Source: Manganibacter manganicus
GTDB taxonomy: Bacteria; Pseudomonadota; Alphaproteobacteria; Rhizobiales; Rhizobiaceae
Length of the DNA: 64,000 nt
NCBI RefSeq assembly: GCF_002075885.1
Contig: NZ_MDET01000010.1
Location: 1-64,000, forward strand
Direction: 5' to 3'
Part shown: piece by piece, positions 54,196 to 63,182 of the stretch
How the letters are laid out: each line of letters opens with the position of its first letter
Numbering within the stretch: the first letter of the stretch is position 1
Notes under the pieces: generated by a model
Told to the model about the DNA's origin: nothing
Database searches by the model: none
What the model saw: only the letters and a program-made list of their open reading frames with translations
Position numbers and translations under genes: made by a program

Positions 54196-55139
54196 GACGG
54201 CAACCGCGCCAGCCGCTCCACCAGCAGCGCGAAAAAACCTTCGGCGTCGATATCGCGCATGACCAGCGCGTTCTTCGGCCGCTTGGTGACGCCCCACCAA
54301 TCGACCACGGTCATGCCCATGGTGAGTTCCGAAGTCGTTTCCACGACGACATTACAATTGCGGCCCTCGAACAACTCCGGTTTCAGCAGATAGGCGATCA
54401 CGCACGGGTCGTGCAGCGGCCCGCCGTCGGTGCCGTATTTCTCCTCGTCGAAACGCTCGAAGAATTCCAGCATGGCCGCGACAGCATGGCCGACCTTGCT
54501 GTCAAGCTTGCGTATAGCTTCGATCCGGCTGGCGCTGGTCAGCACCTTGTGAGTCACGTCGAGCGGCATCATGACAATCGGGATGCCGGCCTTGAAAACG
54601 ATATCGGCGGCATGCGGATCGACGTGAATGTTGAACTCGGCCGCTGGCGTGACATTACCACCCTCGAAGAACCCGCCACCCATCAAAACGATCTCTCTGA
54701 TACGTGGAGCGATGCGCGGCTCGCGGATCAGCGCCAGCGCGATATTGGTGAGCGGACCGAGCGCGCACAGCGTGACCGAGACGCCGTCATCGCGCATGAG
54801 CGTCTCGACGATGAAATCGACGGCATGTTGAGCCTGCAACGGCATCGTCGGTTCCGGCAGTCGCGGGCCGTTGAGGCCGCTCTCGCCATGCACCTCCTCG
54901 GCGGTCACCAAGGGCCGCATCAGCGGATGGATGGCGCCGGCAAAGACCTTGATATCCGGCCGCCCCGCCAGTTCGCAGATCTTGCGCGCATTCTTCTCCG
55001 TCAGCCTTAACGGCACGTTTCCGGCCACTGCGGTCAGGCCGAGCACATCCAGTTCATGGCTGCCCAGCGCCAGCAATATGGCAACGGCATCGTCCTGACC
55101 GGGATCGGTATCGATGATGATCTTGCGCGCTGCCGTCAT
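54192..55139 (-). CDS. nucleoside hydrolase (inosine-uridine preferring family)
   Basis: A 315-residue nucleoside N-ribohydrolase that splits nucleosides into base and ribose. The calcium-binding DTDPGQDDAVA cluster is at the N-terminus (about residues 10-20), with ALGPLTNIALAL near 125, AAEFNIHVDPHAADIVF near 165 and DGGPLHDPCVIAYLLKPE with the catalytic His near 240. I chose the ATG at 55139 because AGGGA stands six bases before it. It adds a hydrolytic route to the phosphorolytic enzymes of the 34-42 kb region. Confidence 0.92.
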   Translation of the reverse strand: MTAARKIIIDTDPGQDDAVAILLALGSHELDVLGLTAVAGNVPLRLTEKNARKICELAGRPDIKVFAGAIHPLMRPLVTAEEVHGESGLNGPRLPEPTMPLQAQHAVDFIVETLMRDDGVSVTLCALGPLTNIALALIREPRIAPRIREIVLMGGGFFEGGNVTPAAEFNIHVDPHAADIVFKAGIPIVMMPLDVTHKVLTSASRIEAIRKLDSKVGHAVAAMLEFFERFDEEKYGTDGGPLHDPCVIAYLLKPELFEGRNCNVVVETTSELTMGMTVVDWWGVTKRPKNALVMRDIDAEGFFALLVERLARLPS

Positions 55140-55266
55140 TGTCATTCCCTGTGTGCAGGATATTTGGGCGGCTTGAACTCGGCCGCGCGACAAACCATAT
55201 CAGGGGCACACGGAAAAATGCCAATAGGGTTTCTCCGTAAATGTCGCTCTTGAGAGGACAACGCGA

Positions 55267-55692
55267 ATGTCACGTATGACGCCCTTTTCCAGCCCGCTGC
55301 TTCTGGGCTTCGACGCAATGGAAAAGACGCTTGAACGCCTTGCCAAGAACGGCGACGGCTATCCACCTTACAATATCGAACGTCTGCCCGGAACCGATGA
55401 CGTCGCCGAGTGCTTAAGGATAACACTGGCCGTGGCCGGCTTTGCCGAAAGCGATCTTGACATAACGGTCGAGGAAAACCAACTCGTCGTGCGCGGCCGC
55501 CAGAACGATGACACGGAGCGGGAATTCCTTCATCGCGGCATTGCTTCGCGCCAGTTCCAGCGCTGCTTTGTTCTGGCTGACGGCATGCGTGTTATCGCGG
55601 CAGACCTGCAAAACGGTCTTCTGTCGATCGACCTCGATCGGCCGGAGACTCAAAGGCTGGTACGGAAAATAAACATATCGGTGAAAGACTGA
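55267..55692 (+). CDS. Hsp20 family small heat-shock protein
   Basis: A 141-residue ATP-independent chaperone. The alpha-crystallin domain spans about residues 35-130 (NIERLPGTDDVAECLRITLA through NGLLSIDLDRP). The N-terminus MTPFSSPLLLGFDAMEKTLE is like IbpA/HspD proteins. The usual C-terminal I-x-I/V element appears as INIS. GAGGACAAC precedes the ATG. The typical ROSE-type RNA thermometer was not recognisable in the short leader. It is followed 62 bases later by a DUF1150 gene, a frequent pair in this group. Confidence 0.93.
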   Translation: MSRMTPFSSPLLLGFDAMEKTLERLAKNGDGYPPYNIERLPGTDDVAECLRITLAVAGFAESDLDITVEENQLVVRGRQNDDTEREFLHRGIASRQFQRCFVLADGMRVIAADLQNGLLSIDLDRPETQRLVRKINISVKD

Positions 55693-55754
55693 TCTTTGCC
55701 GGTGGCTCTCACGCGAGGACGGCCCGAGCGGCGCCTCGCCGAAAGGAGGCTGAA

Positions 55755-56024
55755 ATGACCAGTACTGAACAGAAATCATTGCAAACCCCGCCCATGTCCA
55801 ATGGAGAATTCGCTCATCTTGGGGAGGGGTCGGTTGCCTATCTGAGGAAAGTCTCCAGCGACGACCTGCGTGGCCGTTTCCCCGGATTGACCGAGATTGG
55901 CCCCGGACTGGAGCTTTGGGCGCTGTTCGGCGCCAATGGTGAGCCGATTCTTCTGTCGGATGCCCGCGACCGTGCCTTGGCCGGCGCGATGGAAAACGAC
56001 CTGGTAACCGTCGCCATTCATTAA
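55755..56024 (+). CDS. DUF1150 family protein
   Basis: An 89-residue cytoplasmic protein of the DUF1150 family, which is usually encoded next to small heat-shock genes in Alphaproteobacteria. The core is FAHLGEGSVAYLRKVSSDDL, then LWALFGANGEPILLSDARD. AAGGAGG before the ATG is strong. No function is known; cotranscription with hsp20 suggests a stress role. Confidence 0.9.
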   Translation: MTSTEQKSLQTPPMSNGEFAHLGEGSVAYLRKVSSDDLRGRFPGLTEIGPGLELWALFGANGEPILLSDARDRALAGAMENDLVTVAIH

Positions 56025-56034
56025 GCGGCGAGTG

Positions 56035-56058
56035 CGTCGGCCGGAATTCCGGCCGACG
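56035..56058. terminator. perfect 24-bp palindrome after DUF1150
   Basis: CGTCGGCCGGAA is followed directly by its complement TTCCGGCCGACG. As RNA it gives a 10-bp GC stem with an AATT loop, 11 bases after the DUF1150 stop. It is followed by GCAAAA and not a T run. It probably ends the hsp20 unit. Confidence 0.65.
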
Positions 56059-56075
56059 GCAAAACCGAACAAACA

Positions 56076-56094
56076 GGGCCGCTCGCGGCGGCCC
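56076..56094 (-). terminator. terminator hairpin after ptsN
   Basis: GGGCCGC (56076-56082) and GCGGCCC (56088-56094) form a 7-bp stem. Read on the minus strand, downstream of the ptsN stop, it is followed by TGTTTGTTCGGTTTT, which fits intrinsic termination. Confidence 0.7.
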
Positions 56095-56122
56095 TTCCAA
56101 GTTCCAACCCAAAATCAGGCGG

Positions 56123-56587
56123 TCAGGCAGCGTGTGAGGCCTGTGTGTCCGACAAGAGCGCATGGATCGCGGCAGCGTCACGCGTACCCCGGATTTTGGC
56201 CACCGTATCGCTGTCGCGCAGTACGCGTGCAATGCGCGACAGCGCCTTGAGGTGATCGGCGCCAGCCCCTTCCGGCGCCAGAAGCAGAAATACGAGATCG
56301 ACCGGTTGGTCGTCCAGAGCTTCGAAATCGACCGGCGTCTCCAGCCGCGCGAAAACGCCGCTGATATGGTTCACGCCAACCAGTTTGCCATGCGGAATGG
56401 CAATACCATTGCCGACGCCCGTCGAACCAAGCCGTTCGCGCTGCAGGATCGTCTCGAACACGTCGCGTTCCGGAATACCCACGATCGCGGCGGCCTTTTC
56501 GGAAAGCATCTGCAGAAGCTGCTTCTTGGAGTTGGCCTTGACGGCCGGCATGATCGCCGAAACGTCGAGCAGATCAGTCAAATCCAT
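56123..56587 (-). CDS. ptsN: nitrogen-regulatory PTS enzyme IIA
   Basis: A 154-residue EIIA-Ntr, the terminal phosphoacceptor of the nitrogen phosphotransferase system. The phosphorylated His66 sits in GNGIAIPHGKL, and the family stretch VDFEALDDQPVDLVFLLLAP follows. AAGGG precedes the ATG. Its place downstream of rpoN and hpf is the conserved arrangement in proteobacteria. Known roles elsewhere include control of potassium uptake and of stringent-response proteins. Confidence 0.95.
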   Translation of the reverse strand: MDLTDLLDVSAIMPAVKANSKKQLLQMLSEKAAAIVGIPERDVFETILQRERLGSTGVGNGIAIPHGKLVGVNHISGVFARLETPVDFEALDDQPVDLVFLLLAPEGAGADHLKALSRIARVLRDSDTVAKIRGTRDAAAIHALLSDTQASHAA

Positions 56588-56638
56588 GCTGAAATCCCTT
56601 CTTCGCCTGCCTGCCGCCCTGTTGAGGGCAGCCGGGCC

Positions 56639-57223
56639 TTATCCCTGCGCGACCTTTGTGGTCGAGGGGTCGATCCAGCCGATGTTCCCGTCAGGCCGGC
56701 GATAGACGATGTTCAGATGCTCGTTCCCGGCATTACGGAAGACGAAGACAGGGCTGTCCTTGGTGTCGAGTTCGATAACCGCCGAGGCGACCGACATGGT
56801 TTTCAGGACCATTGTCGTTTCCGCTACGATTGCCGGGGCAAAATCTTCCGGAACGTCCTGATCGTCATCGGCCAGAGGCGCCATGACCGCATAGGCGATA
56901 TCGGTGCCTTCGTCATTGGCGGCACCGGAACTGTGCGACTTCAAGCGGCGCTTATAGCGCCTTAGACGCTTTTCCAGGCGCTCAGCCGCCGCCTCGAACG
57001 CCGGGATGGCATCCAGCGCCTCGCCTGCCGCTTGCAATGACACGCCGGAATCGAGCCGCACCATGCAATCGGCACTGAACCGGGACGCAGACTTGATGAT
57101 GGTGACATGGCCGGAAAAGCCTCGATCGAAATATTTCCCGATTGCATCCTCGATCCGCTCGTTGATGCGCGTACGCAGCGCGTCGCCGATATCCATATGT
57201 TTTCCCGCTATGCGCAGTACCAT
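56639..57223 (-). CDS. hpf: ribosome hibernation promoting factor (long form)
   Basis: A 194-residue long-form HPF that pairs 70S ribosomes into inactive 100S dimers. The N-terminal domain (GKHMDIGDALRTRINERIED onward, about residues 7-100) binds the 30S decoding region. The C-terminal dimerisation domain (about 135-190) contains SPVFVFRNAGNEHLNIVYRR and ends near GWIDPS. The order rpoN-hpf-ptsN is conserved. It starts 258 bases after the rpoN stop; that gap holds no recognisable gene and probably the hpf promoter. Confidence 0.95.
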   Translation of the reverse strand: MVLRIAGKHMDIGDALRTRINERIEDAIGKYFDRGFSGHVTIIKSASRFSADCMVRLDSGVSLQAAGEALDAIPAFEAAAERLEKRLRRYKRRLKSHSSGAANDEGTDIAYAVMAPLADDDQDVPEDFAPAIVAETTMVLKTMSVASAVIELDTKDSPVFVFRNAGNEHLNIVYRRPDGNIGWIDPSTTKVAQG

Positions 57224-57481
57224 GTGAATACTGACCTTTTCTGCTCAGGCTTCGATTGTTCGGAGTTTATACCCGTGGTCCGTGCGTACAAGCTTTGCGA
57301 CGCGTCATGCGCCGATTTTACGTCCGAACATTCACGACAGTCACACCGCCCCGCATTGACGCCACGGCGGGCAATCCACATGCGAGCGCCATGCTCACCT
57401 CATGCGGGCGGGCTTCTAGACACTTCCCCATGGCTTGTCAACGAAGCGCGAAGCCTGTGGAAAAACGCTATGTTTGCCGAT

Positions 57482-59020
57482 TCAGCGACCGACACCGGCC
57501 AAAGCGCGTTTTTCACGTCGGCGCTGCACGGAAGACGCGATATTCATGGCTTCCCGATATTTGGCCACCGTGCGCCGGGCAATATCGATGTCATCGGCTT
57601 GCAGCGCCTCGACGATCGCGTCGTCGGACAAAATCTTTTCCGGTTTCTCGCCCTCGATCATTTGCCGGATGCGGTCACGCACCGCTTCCGACGAATGAGC
57701 TGCGCCGCCATCGGCCGCAGCAATCGACGCGGTGAAGAAATAGCGCAATTCGAACACGCCACGCGGCGTTAGCATGTATTTGTTGGCCGTCACCCGGCTG
57801 ATTGTCGATTCATGCATGCCGATGGCATCCGCCACCGTCTTCAAATTCAGCGGCTTCAGATGACGCACACCATGAATGAGGAAGGCATCCTGCTGGCGCA
57901 CGATCTCAGACGCCACCTTGAGGATGGTTTTCGCCCGCTGGTCGAGGCTGCGCGTCAGCCAATTGGCGTTTTGGGAACATTCGGCCAGGAAATCCTTTTC
58001 CGCCTGATCCTTCGCGCCGCGCGACACACGCGCAAAATAGACCTGATCGACCAGAACGCGCGGCAGGGTCGCTGGATTGAGTTCCACGGCCCAACCACCG
58101 TCACCGGCCGCGCGCACCTCTACATCAGCCACGATCAGGTCGCTGGCTCCGCCGGCAAAGGCCATGCCGGGTCGCGGATCGAGCGCGCGAATGTCAGCCA
58201 ACATGTCCAGCAAGTCCTCTTCGTCGACGCCGCAAATGCGTTTCAACGCCTGGAAATCGCGCCGCGCCAGAAGGTCGAGGCGGGCAAGAAGCGCCTGCAT
58301 CGCCGGATCGAGCCGATCGTGCGCGGCCAGCTGGAGAGCAAGGCACTCGGCCAGATCGCGAGCAAACAGGCCAGCCGGGTCGAATGCCTGACAGATGGAA
58401 AGCACTGCTTCCACAGTCGTTTCCTTGGCGCCGAGCCGTGCGGCGATCTCGGCAAGCTCGGCCCGCAGATACCCCGCCTCGTCCAGCCCATCGGCCAATT
58501 CCGCCGCGATCAGCCGCGAAACGGGATCGGCGATAGTGAGCGCAATCTGCTCAGTCACGTGATCGCGCAGCGTCACCGGTGCGGCCGTTGTCTCGGCCAT
58601 GTCAAGAAAGTCACCGGAACCTGGCAGTCCGGCTGGCGCGGACCTCCACTGTGCAGCAAGATTCGGACCAATGTGCTGACTGGCACCCGGATCATCCGGA
58701 AAAAGATTTTCCAACGAGCTATCCAGCCTCTCGGCGATGGCTTCGGAAGTCCAGGCCTCCTCCTTTTCGCCAGCGGCTGTGGATTCAAAGATGTCACCGC
58801 CGATCGAATCGTCTGGTGTCTCAGCACGTTCCAGCAGTGGATTGCGCTCGATCTCCTCGTCGATGAAGCGCTCCAACTCGACACGGCTCATTTGCAGAAG
58901 CCGGATCGACTGCAGCAGTTGCGGCGTCATCACCAGCGACTGCGACTGCCTGAGCTGCAATTTGGCCGTCAGCGCCATCGTCGAACCCGAATGCTTCAAG
59001 GCAAAAGAAGAAGCCGACAT
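57482..59020 (-). CDS. rpoN: RNA polymerase sigma-54 factor
   Basis: A 512-residue sigma-54 that directs polymerase to -24/-12 promoters under activator control. Region I is QLRQSQSLVMTPQLLQSIRL near residue 22, the core-binding region is in the middle, and the helix-turn-helix TVADAIGMHESTISRVTANK is near 385. The RpoN box ARRTVAKYRE is at 481-490. An internal ATG at 58978 (MALTAKLQL) is an equally plausible start, since many homologues begin there. It follows lptB by 56 bases. Confidence 0.96.
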   Translation of the reverse strand: MSASSFALKHSGSTMALTAKLQLRQSQSLVMTPQLLQSIRLLQMSRVELERFIDEEIERNPLLERAETPDDSIGGDIFESTAAGEKEEAWTSEAIAERLDSSLENLFPDDPGASQHIGPNLAAQWRSAPAGLPGSGDFLDMAETTAAPVTLRDHVTEQIALTIADPVSRLIAAELADGLDEAGYLRAELAEIAARLGAKETTVEAVLSICQAFDPAGLFARDLAECLALQLAAHDRLDPAMQALLARLDLLARRDFQALKRICGVDEEDLLDMLADIRALDPRPGMAFAGGASDLIVADVEVRAAGDGGWAVELNPATLPRVLVDQVYFARVSRGAKDQAEKDFLAECSQNANWLTRSLDQRAKTILKVASEIVRQQDAFLIHGVRHLKPLNLKTVADAIGMHESTISRVTANKYMLTPRGVFELRYFFTASIAAADGGAAHSSEAVRDRIRQMIEGEKPEKILSDDAIVEALQADDIDIARRTVAKYREAMNIASSVQRRREKRALAGVGR

Positions 59021-59076
59021 AGAAACTGGCCCGACTTTTGCTTGTCAAGCACAAACGCAGCGCGACGCCGGTCAGT

Positions 59077-59889
59077 TTAAAGGGTAAAACCCTCGCCTAG
59101 ATAGAGGCGTCGCACATCGACATTGGCCACGACTTCTTCGGGACGGCCGTGTGTCAGCACTTCCCCGGCATGAATGATATAGGCGCGGTCGATCAGGCCC
59201 AACGTCTCGCGCACATTATGGTCGGTAATCAGCACGCCGATGCCGCGCGCCGTTAAATGCCGCACCAATTGCTGGATATCGGCCACCGCGATCGGATCGA
59301 TGCCGGCGAATGGCTCGTCGAGCAGCATATAGGCCGGACGAGTCGCCAGCGCGCGGGCGATCTCAAGCCGCCGCCGCTCACCACCCGACAGCGACATTGA
59401 AGGTGCCTTGCGCAGATGGCTGATGTGAAACTCTTCGAGCAATTCGTCCAGACTCTTCTCGCGCTCCTTGCGGCTTTTCTCGATCACTTCGAGAACGGCG
59501 CGGATATTCTGTTCGACACTCAACCCCCGGAAAATCGAGGCTTCCTGCGGCAAATAGCCGATACCCAGACGCGCGCGCCGGTACATCGGCATCGAGGTCA
59601 CGTCATAGCCGTCGATCTCGATAGCGCCTTCATCCACCGGCACCAGGCCCGTGACCATGTAAAAGCACGTCGTCTTGCCGGCGCCGTTCGGCCCGAGCAG
59701 ACCGACAGCCTCGCCTGCCCGCACGCCGAGCGACACGCCGTTGACGACTTTGCGCCCCTTGTAGCTCTTGGTCAGGCCGCGTGCGATCAGCGTACCCTTG
59801 AGCTTGTCGGAGCCGGGTCGGGAAGCTGGCCCGGCCTTACCCCCGGCCGTTCGTTTCGCCAGTCCTGCTATGGAGAACGCCCCCATCAT
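59077..59889 (-). CDS. lptB: lipopolysaccharide export ABC ATPase LptB
   Basis: A 270-residue cytoplasmic ATPase that drives LPS transport with LptFG. Walker A is GPNGAGKTT near residue 66, the signature [16 protein letters not shown] near 165 and Walker [15 protein letters not shown] near 185. The first 30 residues are a nonconserved extension. Its ATG overlaps the lptA stop by one base. lptF and lptG are not in this window. Confidence 0.95.
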   Translation of the reverse strand: MMGAFSIAGLAKRTAGGKAGPASRPGSDKLKGTLIARGLTKSYKGRKVVNGVSLGVRAGEAVGLLGPNGAGKTTCFYMVTGLVPVDEGAIEIDGYDVTSMPMYRRARLGIGYLPQEASIFRGLSVEQNIRAVLEVIEKSRKEREKSLDELLEEFHISHLRKAPSMSLSGGERRRLEIARALATRPAYMLLDEPFAGIDPIAVADIQQLVRHLTARGIGVLITDHNVRETLGLIDRAYIIHAGEVLTHGRPEEVVANVDVRRLYLGEGFTL

Positions 59890-60488
59890 TATTTCTGGGA
59901 GTTCGGCGTCAGCGACATCATGACCCGGCCGCCACAGGCATCGACCTGTGCCAGCCCAGTCTTCATCTGCACGGTCAGCTTGCAGCCGACGAGAACATTC
60001 GGGCCCTGTGACAGCACGACCTTCTTGCCTGACAGAACCAGCACTTCCGTCTTCATGTCGAACGTGCCGCGATCCCCGGTCGCGACCTGGTCGTTCGACT
60101 TGATATAAACCTTGTCGTCCACCTCGATATGATCGATGTTGGCCGAACCGGTCATTGCCGACCCCGCGCTTGCATTACCTTGGGTATCGCCCCCGGCGTC
60201 CGTACCGGCCTTGTCTTCGCCCTTTCCGTCCTTGACATAATAGACGAGCATCTTGCCGGCCTTGAGCAAAGTCGGCCCCTGCACGACACTGACATTGCCG
60301 GTAAAGATGGCCAGGCTCTGATCCTGATGAACCTCGAGCTTGTCGCTCTCGATCTGGATCGGCTTGTCGCCGCTCAGTTTTAACCCCGACATGCTGCTGG
60401 TGGTCGACTGGGCAAACGCCGGAACCGCCGCCACCAGCGACAGCGCGGAAACGAGCACCAGACGCCGCATAGAATTAGTGAACCCCAT
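59889..60488 (-). CDS. lptA: lipopolysaccharide transport periplasmic protein LptA
   Basis: A 199-residue OstA-family protein forming the periplasmic bridge for LPS. A signal peptide lies at about residues 7-27 ([20 protein letters not shown]). The beta-jellyroll repeats are visible as [20 protein letters not shown], then [21 protein letters not shown] Gly/Asp-rich insert near residue 105 ([20 protein letters not shown]) looks disordered. The ATG at 60488 overlaps lptC; 60470 is an alternative that keeps the signal peptide. Confidence 0.92.
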   Translation of the reverse strand: MGFTNSMRRLVLVSALSLVAAVPAFAQSTTSSMSGLKLSGDKPIQIESDKLEVHQDQSLAIFTGNVSVVQGPTLLKAGKMLVYYVKDGKGEDKAGTDAGGDTQGNASAGSAMTGSANIDHIEVDDKVYIKSNDQVATGDRGTFDMKTEVLVLSGKKVVLSQGPNVLVGCKLTVQMKTGLAQVDACGGRVMMSLTPNSQK

Positions 60489-61194
60489 CTCCGCTCTCTT
60501 TCTTGTTGGCCGCCTTCGCCTTGGCGGGATAGATATTAACGTGCACATTGTCGTCGAAGATCAGCACCTTGCCGTGATCTTCCACCGTCATTGCATCGGC
60601 GGTAATCCGCGAATCCGGACGACTGATCTCCACGGGCTTATCGGTCTTCATATTGCCTTTGCCGATATCGAGAAAGGCCGATTGCAGTTTCACCACCAAG
60701 CCATCGCTGGTTTTCACCGTCACGTCCCGGTCCAGGTCGAGCGTATTGGTCTCCCGATTATAGATGCCATGCGGTGCATCGATCGCCGCCGTCGTCTTGG
60801 CATCGATCGGCAGTTTGGCGTCGATCCCCTCCAACTCGATAACATTTTCGTTCTTGGGATCCTGGATAGCGCGAAGGGCCGTCATGGAATAGGGAAGATT
60901 CTTCTTGGTCATCCCCTCCAGCTTCGGATTGGCCATCACCAGTTTGCCGTCCGAGAACGCACTGCCGTCCGCCTTTACCGGAATGGCGGCCGGCGTGACC
61001 AGATAGGAATAGACCGGAAAGGCAATCGCGATGGCGACGGCAAGCAGCGGAACCGCGAATTTCAGCACGCGCACACGCCTGGAATGCCGCTGCGCCCGGC
61101 CAAAGGCACTCGAACGTGCGGGCACGACGGCGGGGTCGGCTGCCGCGTTCAATACGTCATCGGCGTCGGCCATCTCGCTCGATCGCGCCAACAT
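60475..61194 (-). CDS. lptC: lipopolysaccharide export protein LptC
   Basis: A 239-residue bitopic inner-membrane protein that receives LPS from LptBFG. One transmembrane helix lies at about residues 45-66 after a 40-residue cytoplasmic N-terminus, and the periplasmic part is an LptC jellyroll (KLVMANPKLEGMTKKNLPYS and RETNTLDLDRDVTVKTSDGL). AAGGA precedes the ATG. The N-terminal domain is longer than in enteric LptC, as usual for rhizobia. The 266-bp region upstream is shared with divergent sppA. Confidence 0.93.
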   Translation of the reverse strand: MLARSSEMADADDVLNAAADPAVVPARSSAFGRAQRHSRRVRVLKFAVPLLAVAIAIAFPVYSYLVTPAAIPVKADGSAFSDGKLVMANPKLEGMTKKNLPYSMTALRAIQDPKNENVIELEGIDAKLPIDAKTTAAIDAPHGIYNRETNTLDLDRDVTVKTSDGLVVKLQSAFLDIGKGNMKTDKPVEISRPDSRITADAMTVEDHGKVLIFDDNVHVNIYPAKAKAANKKESGDGVH

Positions 61195-61307
61195 GAATAC
61201 TTTTCCTTAATTTTTCACCGGACGAATATCGTCCCATAGTTCGGTTCTCGAAAGTCTTTAAACACGAACGCGAGCAGAAAAACCGCAAAAATATGGCCTT
61301 ATTCCAG

Positions 61308-61398
61308 GATCAAGCGCCCTCACGGGGGACGCTTGATCGAGAAACGCATACACTATCGGTCGTCAGGTTTCGAGCCCCTGCCCTGCGTGCCTGAAACC
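61308..61398. other. two inverted repeats between lptC and sppA
   Basis: GATCAAGCG (61308-61316) pairs perfectly with CGCTTGATC (61330-61338), with a smaller CC/GG pairing in the loop. GGTTTC (61366-61371) pairs with GAAACC (61393-61398). Both lie in the divergent promoter region. They may be operators or part of an unannotated small RNA. I cannot decide. Confidence 0.45.
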
Positions 61399-61460
61399 GG
61401 TAGCCGTTGACGAGCGCATGTTCTAGAACCATGTCTGGCTGCCGAACATGAGGTTTGAGC

Positions 61461-62417
61461 ATGGCATTGAGAGCCGACGATTTGATCGACCGCCGCCGTT
61501 TGCGGCGCAAACTTACCTTCTGGCGCGCCCTCGCGACGCTCATCGTGGCGCTATGCCTGGTCGCGTTCGGATTCTGGTTCTATGAGGGTGAGAGCGGCGC
61601 CAAGTCCGTCGATCACATCGCCAAGGTCAAGATCGAAGGCACGATCACCCAGGATGACGAGTTGCTGCGGCGGCTGGAAGCGATCCGCAAATCGCCGCGC
61701 GTCAAGGGCGTCATCCTGGCCATCAATTCACCCGGCGGCACCACAACCGGCGGTGAAACCACTTTCGAGGAAATCCGCAAACTGGCCGCCGAAAAGCCGG
61801 TCGCCGCCGAGGTCGGTACTCTAGCCGCATCCGCCGCCTATATGATCGCCAGTGCCACCGACCATATAGTCGCGCACAAGTCCTCCATCGTCGGCTCGAT
61901 CGGCGTGCTGATCGAATATCCCGACATTACCGGCCTGATGGACAAGCTGGGCATCAAACTGGAGGCGATCAAATCCTCACCGCTCAAGGCCGAGCCTTCA
62001 CCTTTCACGCCGACATCGGACGCTGCGCGCGAAATGGTGCGCAAGCTCATAATGGACAGCTATGATTGGTTCGTCAGCCTTGTCGCCGAGCGTCGTCATA
62101 TGAGCCGCGAACAGGTGCTTGAACTAGCCGACGGCTCGATCTTTACCGGCCGCCAGGCACTCGCCAACAAGTTGATCGATGCCGTAGGCGGCGAGGACGA
62201 GGCGGTCGCATGGCTGGCTACCAAGGGTGTTGATCCGAAAATCAAGGTCGTCGAATGGAAAGATACCGAAAGCGGCGGCGGGTTCCTGTTCTCCAAGGCC
62301 GTTGTCAAAACCCTAGGCCGCGTGTTCGGTCTTTCCGACCCAACCGGCGACATCCTTCGTGAATTGGGTAGGGATCGCTTGTTCCTTGACGGTCTGGTTT
62401 CGGTCTGGCACCCTTGA
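61461..62417 (+). CDS. sppA: S49 signal peptide peptidase SppA
   Basis: A 318-residue, single-domain SppA that digests cleaved signal peptides in the inner membrane. One transmembrane helix lies at about residues 22-44. The S49 elements are AKVKIEGTITQDDELLRRLE, LAINSPGGT (oxyanion), the catalytic serine in VGTLAASAAYMIASA, and the general-base lysine in AHKSSIVGSIGVL. The ATG at 61461 follows GAGG by seven bases. It is divergent from lptC and precedes ihfB, which is a familiar order. Confidence 0.93.
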   Translation: MALRADDLIDRRRLRRKLTFWRALATLIVALCLVAFGFWFYEGESGAKSVDHIAKVKIEGTITQDDELLRRLEAIRKSPRVKGVILAINSPGGTTTGGETTFEEIRKLAAEKPVAAEVGTLAASAAYMIASATDHIVAHKSSIVGSIGVLIEYPDITGLMDKLGIKLEAIKSSPLKAEPSPFTPTSDAAREMVRKLIMDSYDWFVSLVAERRHMSREQVLELADGSIFTGRQALANKLIDAVGGEDEAVAWLATKGVDPKIKVVEWKDTESGGGFLFSKAVVKTLGRVFGLSDPTGDILRELGRDRLFLDGLVSVWHP

Positions 62418-62497
62418 CAGGGTTCCGGCGAGAGTGAAAAAAGCAAATAAAATCATTCGCATATTTTTGTCCGCACCGTTTCTGAGGGACCGCTCGC

Positions 62498-62782
62498 ATG
62501 ATCAAGTCCGAACTTGTGCAAATCATCGCATCGCGCAATCCGCATCTGTTCCTGCGTGACGTCGAAAACATAGTCGGCGCCGTTTTCGACGAAATCACCG
62601 AAGCGCTCGCCGAAGGCAATCGCGTCGAACTGCGTGGCTTCGGCGCCTTTTCGGTGAAAAACCGCCCCCCTCGCACCGGCCGCAACCCCCGCACCGGCGA
62701 ATCTGTCGAGGTCGAGGAGAAATGGGTACCGTTCTTCAAGACCGGCAAGGAATTGCGCGAAAAGCTGAACATGGACAAATAG
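62498..62782 (+). CDS. ihfB: integration host factor subunit beta
   Basis: A 94-residue DNA-bending protein of the HU/IHF family. The flexible arm motif [20 protein letters not shown] with the intercalating proline is present, and [14 protein letters not shown] at the N-terminus marks the beta subunit. It partners with IhfA (encoded elsewhere) and assists sigma-54 promoters such as those served by rpoN in this window. It starts 80 bases after sppA. Confidence 0.95.
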   Translation: MIKSELVQIIASRNPHLFLRDVENIVGAVFDEITEALAEGNRVELRGFGAFSVKNRPPRTGRNPRTGESVEVEEKWVPFFKTGKELREKLNMDK

Positions 62783-62817
62783 GGGCGCGAACCCTGATCG
62801 GCACGGAAAAGGGCATC

Positions 62818-63153
62818 ATGTTCAGGCGTTTTTTGCTCATCGTCATTCTGGTGCCGCTGGCGGTCATCCTCATTGCGCTGGCGGTTGCCAATCGCCAGAT
62901 GGTTGCTTTCACGCTTGACCCGTTCAATCCGGGCAACCCGGCGCTGACGCTTACCCTGCCCCTCTTCATCTTCTTGTTCCTGATGCTGGTGATCGGCATG
63001 GTCATCGGCGCGGCCGTCACCTGGCTCCGGCAGGGGCGTTATCGCAAGCAGGCACGCCAGCGCGGCGTGGAAGCCGAGAACCTGCGCCAGGCTATCAAAA
63101 GGGCACCTGCGGCACCGTCGCAAGCCGCCATTCCACCTGGTCCGCCGGCATAG
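62818..63153 (+). CDS. LapA-domain (DUF1049) membrane protein
   Basis: A 111-residue protein with two transmembrane helices (about residues 3-25 and 42-66) and a basic cytoplasmic tail (WLRQGRYRKQARQRGVEAEN), ending in an Ala/Pro-rich stretch. This matches the lipopolysaccharide assembly protein A domain. It lies 35 bases after ihfB and is probably cotranscribed with it, an arrangement I recall from many proteobacteria. A role in envelope LPS assembly is inferred from the family. Confidence 0.88.
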   Translation: MFRRFLLIVILVPLAVILIALAVANRQMVAFTLDPFNPGNPALTLTLPLFIFLFLMLVIGMVIGAAVTWLRQGRYRKQARQRGVEAENLRQAIKRAPAAPSQAAIPPGPPA

Positions 63154-63182
63154 ACCGGGTGAATCGCTTTACGGAGACCACC

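Noticed and set aside
57224..57481. A sigma-54 promoter (TGGCAC-N5-TTGC) near rpoN, hpf or ptsN
   Set aside because: No match with correct spacing was seen in this gap or in the other intergenic regions that I read.
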